DNA from: UBA1240 sp045599185
GTDB taxonomy: Bacteria; Spirochaetota; Spirochaetia; Treponematales; Treponemataceae
Length of the DNA: 64,000 bases
Reading direction: 5' to 3'
NCBI GenBank assembly: GCA_045599185.1
Contig: JAZRVO010000029.1
Location: forward strand, 155,991 to 219,990
This document shows positions 51,959-60,655 of the stretch, in pieces. The position numbers were made by a program, and so were the translations under genes. Within the stretch, counting starts at the first letter, position 1. Each line of letters begins with the position of its first letter. A model generated the notes under the pieces. The model was not told the DNA's origin. It ran no database searches and worked only from the letters and a program-made list of their open reading frames with translations.

Positions 51959-53761
51959 TTAAACCAAACCTTTCATCAGTTCAGCTATTTCAACTGGAAT
52001 GCTGATTGTTACCAGCGTGCCGCTGCCCTCTTCGCTTTCCAGTTCAAACTTAATCTGGTCTTCGTAAAACATTTTAAGGCGCAAAGCCGCATTAAGAATG
52101 CCTATGCTTTTATTTTCCTGAAGCATTTCAATGGTTACGTCGTTCATCTGGGCATTCAGAACTTCAACCCGTTCTTCGCTCATGCCGTTGCCGGTGTCTT
52201 CAATTTCCATTACAAGCTTTTCATCTTCTATAAAAATGCGCACAAAAATCCATCCGGCACTCGTTTTCGATTCCATTCCGTGCACGCAGGCATTTTCTAC
52301 AAAAGTAACAAGGGCAAGCTTAGGCACACGGAAAATTTCACAGCCTTCTGCAACTTCAATATGATAGTTCAGCTTGTCGCCAAAACGGTATTTTTGCAGT
52401 TCAAGGTACGCTTCAATAAACGAAAGTTCCTTTTCAATTTTTACGGTGTCATTACCCCACTCCACGTTCTGCCTTTCCATAAGCGCAAGCTTTTCTACCA
52501 TGTCAGCGGTTTCAAATTCCTGCTTCAGCACGCTGTGCATTCGTATGCTTTCCAAAGCGTTGAACAGAAAATGAGGATTTATCTGGCTGTAAAGCGCCAG
52601 AAGTTCCGCTTTTTGCCGCGCAAGGTTCACTTCCTGCTGTTTAAGCTTGTTAACGTATTCAGTTTCAATCATTTCATTCATGCGCTGAACCATTTTATTG
52701 TAGCTTTTCATCAGGCCGGTAATTTCATCGTTGCCGCTTACGTCCTGCAAAAGTTCAAGCTTGCCTTTCTGGTCAAAATCATTCGTAATCGTTTCCTGCA
52801 TTTTTTCAATGCGCTGGCAGAACGACTTGTTGATGAACATCATAATGGCGTAAGGAATGAAAATATTTGAAAGCAGAATTATGAGGAAAAACAGGTAATT
52901 TTCGCGTATGGAAGAAATTACCACGTTTTTTTCGGAAACAACGTAAACGTCGTAGCTGGCACTGTGGTAATTATACACATTGTGAATGGCAGACTGATTG
53001 ATGATTTTTTTCTGAATTTTGGCAAAAGGCGCAGAAGTTCCGCCGTGACCGTCGTTGCTGAAAAGAACCATATCACCAAGGCACACATAAACAAGCGAAG
53101 AATAATGCGCACCGATAATGCTGCGCAAAATTGCATCGTAGTCCAAATCCATGTGAATGACGCTCTTACCCATGCCCCTGTGGTAATAGTCCATCCGGTG
53201 GCTAAGCGAAACATTGCGTTTAGCCTTGTACACTTTGTCTTCATATTCGGCATACAAAGTGTATTCGTATTCGTTGTCAAATATGGCCTTGTACCATTCC
53301 CTGTTTTCCACTTCATCTACGCGGTGAAAAAGGCCGCCGTTGCACATGGTTGGATTGTCGCAGTAAATAACCATGGTGCTGGGGTTACGGCCAACACTTG
53401 TTTCCAGCAGGGAATCTTCTATAAATTGAACGTATTTCTGGTAATAATCCAGCGAATCGGCAAAATCGGTTTCTATAAATTCGTTTACGTAGCGGTTGGA
53501 ATAAATGCTGTTTATAAGTTCTACGGAACGTGTTAAGCTTGTGTTAAGGGTATAGGCAACAGATTCTGCCGTGGCGTTCATTTCCAGCAGGTTTTCGTTG
53601 CGGACTTCATTTACAATGGAAGAAACCAGCAGAAAATCCGTAACGATTAATGGAAGAATTACGCAGAAAATCTGAATGATTATAAGCTTTTTGTTAAGGC
53701 TTAACCTGTTGAGATTATCTACAATGAATTTTGAAAAAACAGAAAGTTTGCGCACCAGCAT
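51959..53761 (-). CDS. YesM-type sensor histidine kinase
   Basis: 600 residues. TM1 at about 28-50 (IIIQIFCVILPLIVTDFLLV), extracytoplasmic sensor (50-290), TM2 near 300 (YLFFLIILLSNIFIPYAIMM), HAMP, then the His_kinase domain with the phospho-acceptor in YSQINPHFLFNALESIRMHS and the ATPase with TFVENACVHGMES and IEDTGNGMSEERV. The family senses sugars or sugar-lipoprotein complexes and phosphorylates a YesN regulator. No SD is seen; tatact lies 7 bases before the ATG. Confidence 0.92.
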   Translation of the reverse strand: MLVRKLSVFSKFIVDNLNRLSLNKKLIIIQIFCVILPLIVTDFLLVSSIVNEVRNENLLEMNATAESVAYTLNTSLTRSVELINSIYSNRYVNEFIETDFADSLDYYQKYVQFIEDSLLETSVGRNPSTMVIYCDNPTMCNGGLFHRVDEVENREWYKAIFDNEYEYTLYAEYEDKVYKAKRNVSLSHRMDYYHRGMGKSVIHMDLDYDAILRSIIGAHYSSLVYVCLGDMVLFSNDGHGGTSAPFAKIQKKIINQSAIHNVYNYHSASYDVYVVSEKNVVISSIRENYLFFLIILLSNIFIPYAIMMFINKSFCQRIEKMQETITNDFDQKGKLELLQDVSGNDEITGLMKSYNKMVQRMNEMIETEYVNKLKQQEVNLARQKAELLALYSQINPHFLFNALESIRMHSVLKQEFETADMVEKLALMERQNVEWGNDTVKIEKELSFIEAYLELQKYRFGDKLNYHIEVAEGCEIFRVPKLALVTFVENACVHGMESKTSAGWIFVRIFIEDEKLVMEIEDTGNGMSEERVEVLNAQMNDVTIEMLQENKSIGILNAALRLKMFYEDQIKFELESEEGSGTLVTISIPVEIAELMKGLV

Positions 53762-53768
53762 TGCGTAC

Positions 53769-53774
53769 AGTATA
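53769..53774 (-). promoter_or_regulatory. Start-proximal -10 box of the kinase gene
   Basis: Minus strand TATACT, ending 7 bases before the ATG; the -35 region (TTCAAA, 17 bp) is weak. Matches the other leaderless starts in the window. Confidence 0.4.
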
Positions 53775-53897
53775 AACGCAATTTTAAAAATTTTGAATAC
53801 GCCGCCCCAAAACGTACCTGAAAAAATTAAAAAGCCTTCGCAAAAAAACAGACGCTATCTGCCTGATATTCAAACAGTCAGAAAAAATTTACACGTG

Positions 53898-53926
53898 TTG
53901 ACAAATTGTAAAATCGCTAGCAAAAT
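53898..53926 (+). promoter_or_regulatory. Promoter of the small membrane protein-galT unit
   Basis: Consensus ttgaca (53898-53903), 17 bp, caaaat (53921-53926). Confidence 0.6.
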
Positions 53927-53983
53927 ATTTTTCAGTGCCGTTTAGCGTATAAAGCACCCGCGGCGCACATTCAGGAGGAACAC

Positions 53984-54208
53984 ATGTCATCGTTGAAAAG
54001 CTCATTAAAATCAATGAACTGGGGATTAAAAATCATTCTAACAATTGTTTACGACATTTACGGCATTCTTACACGCTTAACCAGCGGCAAGCTTGTACCC
54101 GTAATCATTGCAATATGCCAGATTTTTTCAGTAAACTTTTTCGGCATTTTCTGGGTAATAGATTTAATTACAGTAATCTGCAAAAAGAAAGTAAGCTTTT
54201 TAGCCTGA
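53984..54208 (+). CDS. Small two-helix membrane protein
   Basis: 74 residues: LKIILTIVYDIYGILTRL and VPVIIAICQIFSVNFFGIFW, then a short Lys tail. SD aggaggaacac. Probably inner membrane; unknown role. It is transcribed with galT, 62 bp upstream of it. Confidence 0.75.
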   Translation: MSSLKSSLKSMNWGLKIILTIVYDIYGILTRLTSGKLVPVIIAICQIFSVNFFGIFWVIDLITVICKKKVSFLA

Positions 54209-54270
54209 AAAGCCGGTAAAATTTCAATTTTTAAGGCAAATAAAAACAGCATTTATATAGAAGGAAAAAC

Positions 54271-55779
54271 ATGCTTTACGAAAACATAGAAAAACTTGTT
54301 GCTTACGGCAAAACTACGGGGCTTTTGGAAGAAAGTGATGCCGTTTACGCACGCAACCAGCTGCTGGAACTTTTTGGCGAAAAAAACTTTGAAGAACCTG
54401 CCGCCGGTAAAACCACTGCAAAAACAGAAAACCTGCCGGAAATTTTAGCCACCCTGCTTGATGAAGCCGTAAAACGCAGTGTAATAGGCGACAGCATTAC
54501 TGAAAAAGACCTTTTTGACGCGAAACTGATGAACTGCCTTATGCCGCGTCCAAGCGAAGTGCAGAAAAAGTTTTGGGCACTTTATAAAGAAAGCCCGGAA
54601 AAAGCAACGGATTTTTACTACAAATTCAGCCAGGACAGCGATTACATTCGCCGTTACAGGGTTTGCAAGGACAAAAAGTGGACGATAGATTCGGATTATG
54701 GCGTTATTGACATTTCAATTAACCTTAGCAAGCCCGAAAAAGACCCTAAGGCAATTGCCGCGGCCAAAAACACGGTTTCTACCAGCTACCCAAAATGCCT
54801 TTTGTGCCGCACCAACGAAGGCTATGCCGGACACCTTACCCACCCCGGCCGCAGCAACCACCGCATAATTCCAATTACAATAAACGGCTGCCAGTGGGGT
54901 TTGCAATATTCGCCTTATGTTTATTACAACGAACACTGCATAGTTTTTAACTGCGACCACCAGCCGATGAAAATGGAACGGTCTACTTTTGTAAAACTAT
55001 TCGATTTCATCAGGCAGTTTCCCCACTATTTTTTGGGCAGCAATGCCGATTTACCGATTGTCGGCGGTTCAATACTTTCCCACGACCACTATCAGGGCGG
55101 GCACTATACATTTGCAATGGAAAAAGCCGCCGTTGAAACTAAATTTTCAATTCCAGGTTACGACGACGTAAAAGCCGGTATTGTAAAATGGCCGCTTTCG
55201 GTTATCCGCCTGCAAAGCCCCAATGCCGAACGCCTTATTGATTTGGCAACTTACATTTTGGACAAGTGGCGAAGCTATACGGATGATACCGCCGGTATTT
55301 TTGCCAATACAAACGGCGAACCGCACAATACAATTACGCCAATTGCCCGCATGAAAAACGGCGAATATCAGCTTGACCTTGCACTGCGCAACAATTTAAC
55401 AAGCGAAGAATATCCGCTGGGCATTTTCCATCCGCACCCGGAATACCATAACATTAAAAAGGAAAATATTGGCCTTATTGAAGTTATGGGGCTGGCAATT
55501 TTGCCTGCACGGTTGGAAAAAGAGCTGGCAAAACTTGCCGATTTGCTTAAAAACGGCGCAGACCCGGCAGGCGACGAAGCAACGGCCAAACATGCAGAAT
55601 GGGTAAAAAGTTTTGCCGCCACTTACGGCGACTTTACCAAACTTGAAAAAGCAGAAATTGAAAAAATACTGCAAGCCGAAACAGGCAAAACTTTCGTTAA
55701 GGTTTTGGAAAACGCAGGCGTTTACAAAAACACCATGGAAGGCCGGGAAGCCTTTATGCGTTTTGTAAAAACTCTGTAA
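54271..55779 (+). CDS. galT: UDP-glucose-hexose-1-phosphate uridylyltransferase (type 2 GalT)
   Basis: Leloir pathway: exchanges galactose 1-phosphate with UDP-glucose. 502 residues, the Firmicutes-type long form. Conserved blocks: YLNRPHGPSE-like LMPRPSEVQKKFW, CLLCRTNEGYAGHLTHPG, FPHYFLGSNADLPIVGG, and the catalytic HxH region SILSHDHYQGGHYTFAME. SD aaggaaaaac. galE and galK are not in the window. It ends at a strong bidirectional terminator. Confidence 0.95.
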   Translation: MLYENIEKLVAYGKTTGLLEESDAVYARNQLLELFGEKNFEEPAAGKTTAKTENLPEILATLLDEAVKRSVIGDSITEKDLFDAKLMNCLMPRPSEVQKKFWALYKESPEKATDFYYKFSQDSDYIRRYRVCKDKKWTIDSDYGVIDISINLSKPEKDPKAIAAAKNTVSTSYPKCLLCRTNEGYAGHLTHPGRSNHRIIPITINGCQWGLQYSPYVYYNEHCIVFNCDHQPMKMERSTFVKLFDFIRQFPHYFLGSNADLPIVGGSILSHDHYQGGHYTFAMEKAAVETKFSIPGYDDVKAGIVKWPLSVIRLQSPNAERLIDLATYILDKWRSYTDDTAGIFANTNGEPHNTITPIARMKNGEYQLDLALRNNLTSEEYPLGIFHPHPEYHNIKKENIGLIEVMGLAILPARLEKELAKLADLLKNGADPAGDEATAKHAEWVKSFAATYGDFTKLEKAEIEKILQAETGKTFVKVLENAGVYKNTMEGREAFMRFVKTL

Positions 55780-55801
55780 AAGCCTGAACTGTGTAAATAT
55801 A

Positions 55802-55900
55802 AAAAAAGCCGTCATAAACAGTCCCTGCATGAAAAAAAGACTTGAACTTTGTTCGGCATATTTTTTTCATGCAAGTACCCGTACTTATGACGGCTTTTTT
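55802..55900. terminator. Large bidirectional terminator
   Basis: Outer arms aaaaaagccgtcataa (55802-55817) and ttatgacggctttttt (55885-55900); inner arms tgcatgaaaaaaa (55826-55838) and tttttttcatgca (55861-55873). Confidence 0.9.
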
Positions 55901-55944
55901 GTTTATAATGTTCAGGCTATTAAATGTCCGGCGTTTAGGTTGTA

Positions 55945-55969
55945 TGTCATTCCGGGTTTATCCCGGAAT
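55945..55969. repeat. Interspersed attccggg hairpin repeat, copy 2
   Basis: gtc then attccggg (55949-55956), 5-base loop, cccggaat (55962-55969). Same stem as the copy at 32667 in inverse orientation. Confidence 0.7.
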
Positions 55970-56004
55970 TCATGCAATAACTGAAAAATAACAGAAAACT
56001 GCGA

Positions 56005-57336
56005 TTATTCAATTATTTTCAATACCAGCTTATCGCTGCATTTTTCGTCTTTTTGGGCACTGTACGTAACGGAATCTGCTAAAAGCGGCATTGCTGAAGC
56101 AAAGCATTCTTCATTTTTGCCAAAAACTTCCATAATTAAGTCGCCCTTTTTTACCATGTCGCCGGAAACTTTATGCAGAATCATGCCGGCATCCGGGCAA
56201 ACGGCTTCATCGGTGCGGTTGCGGCCAACACCAAGTGAACAGGAAGCTATGCCGCATTTGTATGCATCAATGTAAATGAAACCGTCTTTTTCGGCAAAAA
56301 GTTCTTTTTTGTGCGGGCTGCGCCTTACGTTTAAGTCGGCCTTTAATTTTTCAACATTGCCGCCCTGTGCCGCAACATTTTCAAAAAATTTCTGCAATGC
56401 GCTGCCGTCGTCTATGGCTTTCTGGCACAAAGCCCGGCCTTCTTCTACAGTTTTAGCCTTGCCGCCCAGCAGGCACATCCACGCGCCAAACAGAATCGTA
56501 AGTTCCCTTACGTCTTCCGGCCCCTTGCCCTGCAAAATGTCTACGCTTTCTTCAATTTCCAAAAAGTTGCCAACCTTGCGGCCAAGGGGTGTTTGCATGC
56601 TGGTTAAAATTGCCACGGACTTTTTGCCCATGGCTTTAAGGGTGTTAACCATGCAGTTTGCCAAATCTTCCGCCGCCTGCGGAGTTTTCATAAAGGCACC
56701 GCTGCCATATTTAACGTCCAGAACAAAACAGTCGCTGCCTTCGGCAACCTTTTTAGACAGAATGCTGGCGGTTATAAGCGGAATTGATTCTACCGTGCCG
56801 GTTACGTCACGCAGTGCGTACAAAAGCCGGTCTGCCGGGGCAATTGCCTTTGTCTGGCCGGTCATTGCGTAACCGCCGTCTTTAAGAATCTTTACAAATT
56901 CCTCCGGGCTTAACCCAACCCTGTAACCGTCAATCGATTCCAGCTTATCCAAAGTTCCGCCGGTGTGCCCCAGTGCGCGACCACTCATCATAGGCACGTA
57001 AACGCCGCAGGCAGCAGCAAGCGGTGCAAGCGGCAGGCTTATTTTATCGCCAACTCCGCCAGTTGAATGTTTGTCTACAAAAGGCGCCTTGTCTTTAATT
57101 GAAGACAAATCCATTGTTTCGCCGGAATGAAGCATTGTGTTTGTTAAAACGCCGGTTTCTTCAAAAGTCATTCCGTTAAAATAAATTGCCATCAGCAGTG
57201 CCGAAATCTGATAATCCGGAATTTTGCCTTCAACATAGCCATTTATGATAAATTCAATTTCTTCTCTGGAAAGTTCTTCGCCTTTTGGGTTAAGCAGATT
57301 ACCCCGTTTTTTGGTAATTACATCAACTGCGCGCAT
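56005..57336 (-). CDS. pdp: Pyrimidine-nucleoside phosphorylase (thymidine phosphorylase family)
   Basis: Cleaves pyrimidine nucleosides with phosphate. 443 residues, the Firmicutes Pdp length. KHSTGGVGDKISLPLAPLAA and MSGRALGHTGGTLDKLES form the family signature and phosphate site. The C-terminal barrel-like domain includes RRSPHKKELFAEKDGFIYID. SD ggaggacgacg. Whether it prefers uridine or thymidine is not decided by sequence. Single gene. Confidence 0.93.
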   Translation of the reverse strand: MRAVDVITKKRGNLLNPKGEELSREEIEFIINGYVEGKIPDYQISALLMAIYFNGMTFEETGVLTNTMLHSGETMDLSSIKDKAPFVDKHSTGGVGDKISLPLAPLAAACGVYVPMMSGRALGHTGGTLDKLESIDGYRVGLSPEEFVKILKDGGYAMTGQTKAIAPADRLLYALRDVTGTVESIPLITASILSKKVAEGSDCFVLDVKYGSGAFMKTPQAAEDLANCMVNTLKAMGKKSVAILTSMQTPLGRKVGNFLEIEESVDILQGKGPEDVRELTILFGAWMCLLGGKAKTVEEGRALCQKAIDDGSALQKFFENVAAQGGNVEKLKADLNVRRSPHKKELFAEKDGFIYIDAYKCGIASCSLGVGRNRTDEAVCPDAGMILHKVSGDMVKKGDLIMEVFGKNEECFASAMPLLADSVTYSAQKDEKCSDKLVLKIIE

Positions 57337-57491
57337 CGTCGTCCTCCATGCAAATGCAAGAATTCTTTAGGTTTTCAATAATTTTAGCACATAAAACGGC
57401 TGGCGGAACAAAAAAAAGGCCTGTGTTTTACAAACCTTCAATAAAAAAAGCACTAAATAACATTTTTTTTGCTTAATTGCCTTTTGTTTTG

Positions 57492-57519
57492 TTGTAAAGC
57501 CGCCAAACTGTGTTATAAT
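57492..57519 (+). promoter_or_regulatory. Sigma-70 promoter of the CheY-like regulator
   Basis: ttgtaa (57492-57497), 16 bp, tataat (57514-57519). Leader of about 55 bases. Confidence 0.65.
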
Positions 57520-57583
57520 TAAAGGTAAGGTACGTTAACCCTTTTTGCAGGGCGCACCTAATTTTTAATTGATGAGGAACAAA

Positions 57584-58024
57584 ATGATTGCAAAACAGGA
57601 TTTTCCAACAATTAACGAACGTACACCAGACGGACAGAACAGCGAAGGTGCTAAAGTTAGGGTGCTTGTTGTAGACGATTCTATGTTTGTTGCAAAACAG
57701 ATAAGCCAGATACTTGTAAGCGAAGGTTACGAGGTTGTTGCAACCGCTGCCGACGGAAGAGAAGCCGTTGATAAATATAAAGAACTGTACCCGAACATTG
57801 ATTTGGTTACGCTGGATATAACTATGCCGCGCATGGACGGTATTACGGCTTTGGAACAGATTATGGCTTTTGACAAGGAAGCTAGGGTTGTAATGATTAG
57901 TGCTCTTGGCAAGCCGGAACTGGTAAAAAAAGCTCTGCTTACAGGTGCAAAAAACTACATTGTAAAGCCGCTCGACAGAAACAAGGTTCTTGAAAGAATC
58001 AGTTCTTCGTTAAAGATGAAATAA
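57584..58024 (+). CDS. Single-domain CheY-like response regulator
   Basis: 146 residues: a 20-residue N-terminal tail, then a REC domain VLVVDDSMFVAKQISQIL with phospho-acceptor Asp in LVTLDITMPRMDG, the switch Ser in VMISALG and Lys in YIVKPLD. No output domain. The ATG at 57584 is set by gaggaac; the upstream ATG and TTG lie too close to it or before it. No kinase is adjacent; it may serve chemotaxis or a distant kinase. Confidence 0.9.
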   Translation: MIAKQDFPTINERTPDGQNSEGAKVRVLVVDDSMFVAKQISQILVSEGYEVVATAADGREAVDKYKELYPNIDLVTLDITMPRMDGITALEQIMAFDKEARVVMISALGKPELVKKALLTGAKNYIVKPLDRNKVLERISSSLKMK

Positions 58025-58047
58025 TTGAACCGTTAAAAAACAGATGC

Positions 58048-58102
58048 GAGGTTAAAAATTTTGCTGGAATGCTTTACGCAAAAAAGCTTTTTATTTAACC
58101 TC
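58048..58102 (+). terminator. Possible terminator after the CheY-like gene
   Basis: gaggttaaa (58048-58056) and tttaacctc (58094-58102) with an inner stem aaaaagctttttt; weak T-run. Confidence 0.4.
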
Positions 58103-58134
58103 ATAAGCTGTTTTTAAATGCACCCTTACCGGCG

Positions 58135-58269
58135 TTATTCTGAATAAATGCCGTCACCATCGCAAAAATCTTTCAAACCTTCATCATTTTCCCTTCCATC
58201 CGGGTCCGTATACTTGATCGGATTATTCGCGGCGTAATGGTACAAACTAAAATTGATGTGGGTATAGGC
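58135..58269 (-). pseudogene. Displaced Rhs tip stub (copy 4 of the core segment)
   Basis: AYTHINFSLYHYAANNPIKY and TDPDGRENDEGLKDFCDGDG, then a TAA at 58135. The frame opens right after a TAA. It contains the Rhs core boundary segment followed by a 17-residue unrelated tail only, so the toxin body is gone. It lies downstream of the other displaced tips. The gap to 58493 holds no gene I can support. Confidence 0.7.
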
Positions 58270-58493
58270 TTAAAATTTGCACTTTACGCACGGAAAATCG
58301 GCTCCAGAACTTTTCCTTCCCTGAAAATTTTATTCCAAACCCGGACGATCTGCTGCGCAAACCGGCCGGGTTCAGCTCATTTTATGCCTTAGTCATACAA
58401 ATCGCAATTGATGGGAGTAGCATAATTGTTAAAAATTTTAGCCTCATGAGGGCAGACTCCAGCATTCCTGACATCATGAAAAAAATATGGTTT

Positions 58494-58799
58494 TCAATTC
58501 TTCTTTGATTTTATGGAAGAAGTGAAGTCACACCCACATCCCTTACATGTCTTTGACATCGGAGAAAGCCAGCCATCTTCCGGACCACTTAAAAGCGTTG
58601 TGTAATTGTCTATTGACTTTCCACACTTAGGACATTTTATTGAATGTAAAATTATTGCAGTGCATAATAGACCAAAAAACCACGCAAATATTGCTAATAA
58701 TTTATACTTCATAACAAGTATTATTGCAGAAAAAACAACCGTAACTATTGGCCCTAATACTTGAATTATATGATATTTATTCCAAACAGAAATTTTCAT
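58494..58799 (-). CDS. Candidate immunity protein: two-helix membrane protein with zinc-ribbon
   Basis: 101 residues. Two membrane helices (IIQVLGPIVTVVFSAIILVM and LLAIFAWFFGLLCTAIILH), then a cytoplasmic zinc-ribbon with paired Cys (KCPKCGKSI, TCKGCGCDF). SD aggagtgttggtat. It starts 34 bp after the stop of the displaced Rhs tip, on the same strand, the standard place for a cognate immunity gene. Function inferred from position. Confidence 0.7.
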   Translation of the reverse strand: MKISVWNKYHIIQVLGPIVTVVFSAIILVMKYKLLAIFAWFFGLLCTAIILHSIKCPKCGKSIDNYTTLLSGPEDGWLSPMSKTCKGCGCDFTSSIKSKKN

Positions 58800-58833
58800 A
58801 TACCAACACTCCTATTAATGATGATCATGATAT

Positions 58834-59514
58834 CTATCCATTATTGCTCTTTTTTTCTTCTTCAGTTGCAAATGGAAGTACAATCATATGTTGTCTTGAT
58901 AAATTAAATCCAGCATCAAGACCAATTGGTGAATAAGATCCACTGATAGACAGATCACCATTAGAATCAATTCCTAGAGTACCTTCAAATGGTCCATATC
59001 CAACTGATAAAGTTCCTAAGTTTTCTGCATCCATTCTTCCAGAGTTATATCCACCAAACACGGAAGCACCATCACTTACACCAGCAGCAAAACCACCGGA
59101 CAAGAACATTCCTGATTTTGTTGGATCATCTAGATCAAAAAGTAATCCTACGGAAACATCAGCCCCCACCATACCAACAAAATTTAGGTTAATTCCAAAC
59201 ATTATTTGCCCATTTTCAGTATTACTAGTTGCTGTATAGGTATTTGTTGAACTTATAGATTCCCACAAGTCATGATATTCTCTTTTTTGCCCTACAGTCT
59301 CTCCAACTTGCAATGTTCTTGGATCTTTATTAAATCCAGATTTCTGTTGCCAATTTTCTCCATACAAACCATATAGGGTATCGCCAGATTCAGCTGTATA
59401 TGTACCATCACCATTATCTGTCCAACAACCGTTTGGATCCGTATACTTCACCGGATTGTTGCCCGCGTAGTGGTACAAATTAAAATTGATGTGGGTATCA
59501 ACTTGAAAGTACAC
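58834..59514 (-). CDS. Displaced Rhs C-terminal tip with LysM-like motif
   Basis: 226 residues from a GTG, without the Rhs beta-cage. It opens with VDTHINFNLYHYAGNNPVKY then TDPNG, the usual Rhs boundary, followed by DGTYTAESGDTLYGLYGENW, a LysM-like peptidoglycan-binding motif. The second half (about 85-215) is Gly/Ser/Val-rich with alternating strands (GADVSVGLLFDL, FSGGFAAGVSDGASVFGGYN), like a small barrel or pore-forming module. Not a known nuclease signature. No SD, but TATAAT stands 6-7 bases before the GTG, so it could be expressed by itself. Immunity candidate follows. Confidence 0.75.
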   Translation of the reverse strand: MYFQVDTHINFNLYHYAGNNPVKYTDPNGCWTDNGDGTYTAESGDTLYGLYGENWQQKSGFNKDPRTLQVGETVGQKREYHDLWESISSTNTYTATSNTENGQIMFGINLNFVGMVGADVSVGLLFDLDDPTKSGMFLSGGFAAGVSDGASVFGGYNSGRMDAENLGTLSVGYGPFEGTLGIDSNGDLSISGSYSPIGLDAGFNLSRQHMIVLPFATEEEKKSNNG

Positions 59515-59630
59515 AATTATTATAACATAAAAATAACATAAGATACCTAAAGGTTAATAGAAGCAATTTTTCTTCTGCAACAATTCCAAAAATATGATAT
59601 ATTACATATAGATTATTGAAGGAGGCTCCT

Positions 59631-59819
59631 ATGAACGAAGAAAATGAACTTGATGCAACTTGCGGTGTAAGTGATAAAGAAATGACTTATCGTTTTCAGC
59701 AAGGTGTAAAAATTGAAAATGAAATCAAGCAGCTCAAGGGACTTCCTATTGCTGGCTATGATTTAGAAAAAAAGAAAGCATATCTTGAATATCCTGATGG
59801 ACACCGTGAATATGCCTGA
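59631..59819 (+). CDS. Small putative antitoxin upstream of zeta-like toxin
   Basis: 62 residues: ENELDATCGVSDKEMTYRFQ, then QLKGLPIAGYDLEKKKAYLE and YPDGHREYA. The ATG at 59631 has ggaggctcct just upstream. The end overlaps the start of the kinase gene by 8 bp, typical of a toxin-antitoxin pair. Not an epsilon-type antitoxin by length or sequence; role inferred from the pairing. Confidence 0.75.
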   Translation: MNEENELDATCGVSDKEMTYRFQQGVKIENEIKQLKGLPIAGYDLEKKKAYLEYPDGHREYA

Positions 59820-60402
59820 CAAAATCATAAAACCTACTATTCTAGTATTTGCAGGTCCTAATGGTTCTGGCAAATCAACTATAACAAAATATGTTGAAGT
59901 CATTTCTCCTTATATCAATGCTGATGATGTAAAAAAATCGAACCAATGTTCAGATTTGGACGCTGCTATAAAAGCTGAAGGACTAAGAGAGAAAGCGTTG
60001 TCAGAAAAATCTAATTTCACATTTGAAACTGTGCTTTCAACAGACCGTAATCTTCTTCTTTTGAAGCGTGCCAAAGAACAGGGATATTTTATTAAATGCA
60101 TTTATGTATTAACCGCTGATCCTATGATTAATGTAATGCGAGTGAAATCGAGATTTGCGGCAGGTGGGCATGATGTGCCTCAAGATAAAATTATATCCAG
60201 ATATTCCAAAGCATTGAATCTTATTCCAGAATTAATCCAGGTGTGCGATATTTTTCATTTATATGATAATTCTACAAAAGCTTTTAGAATCTTTAAAAAG
60301 AGAAAAGCAGAATTTTTCTATGAAGAAAATCAGTTTTGGAACTTGGAAGATATAAAAAGGCTTACAGGAATCGAAAATCCTGTATTAAAAGAGTTGAATT
60401 AG
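59812..60402 (+). CDS. Zeta-toxin-like P-loop kinase (COG4185 group)
   Basis: 196 residues. Walker A VFAGPNGSGKSTITKYV, ADD(V) region INADDVKKSN, FTFETVLSTDRN, the GGHDVPQDKIISRYSK motif and a C-terminal helix. Zeta toxins phosphorylate UDP-N-acetylglucosamine and block wall synthesis; this branch is not proven to do so. The Met ten codons into the longest frame is used. It lies on the plus strand, opposite to the Rhs array, between two displaced tips. Confidence 0.87.
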   Translation: MPDKIIKPTILVFAGPNGSGKSTITKYVEVISPYINADDVKKSNQCSDLDAAIKAEGLREKALSEKSNFTFETVLSTDRNLLLLKRAKEQGYFIKCIYVLTADPMINVMRVKSRFAAGGHDVPQDKIISRYSKALNLIPELIQVCDIFHLYDNSTKAFRIFKKRKAEFFYEENQFWNLEDIKRLTGIENPVLKELN

Positions 60403-60655
60403 TTCCAACCGAAATTTCAATTTCATTATCTATCCATAATTAGTGCCAAATTCCCCTGCAAGTGACAAATATTCACAGATAATATAGATTTGCCTGTTCA
60501 AATCTAACATGTCCCACATTCAGGATTTTCAGTTTGATGATGTAATTCCTTTCTTATATTCCCATCAATTACCATTTGTGGGAGTAAAGCCTAGCGTTTT
60601 CAGTCGAGCTGAAAACACTAGATGTGGAGGTAGTAATCATTTTGCCAATATGCTA
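60403..60655. other. Gap with decayed sequence
   Basis: No gene I can support. A 23-codon minus-strand piece (MVIDGNIRKELHHQTENPEC) resembles a fragment near an LHH nuclease toxin; this is weak. A hairpin gttttcag-tcga-gctgaaaac lies at about 60598-60619. Confidence 0.3.

Noticed and set aside
51896..52870. Long plus-strand reading frame opposite the histidine kinase gene
   Set aside because: Antisense shadow of a well-supported kinase; composition is atypical and there is no RBS.
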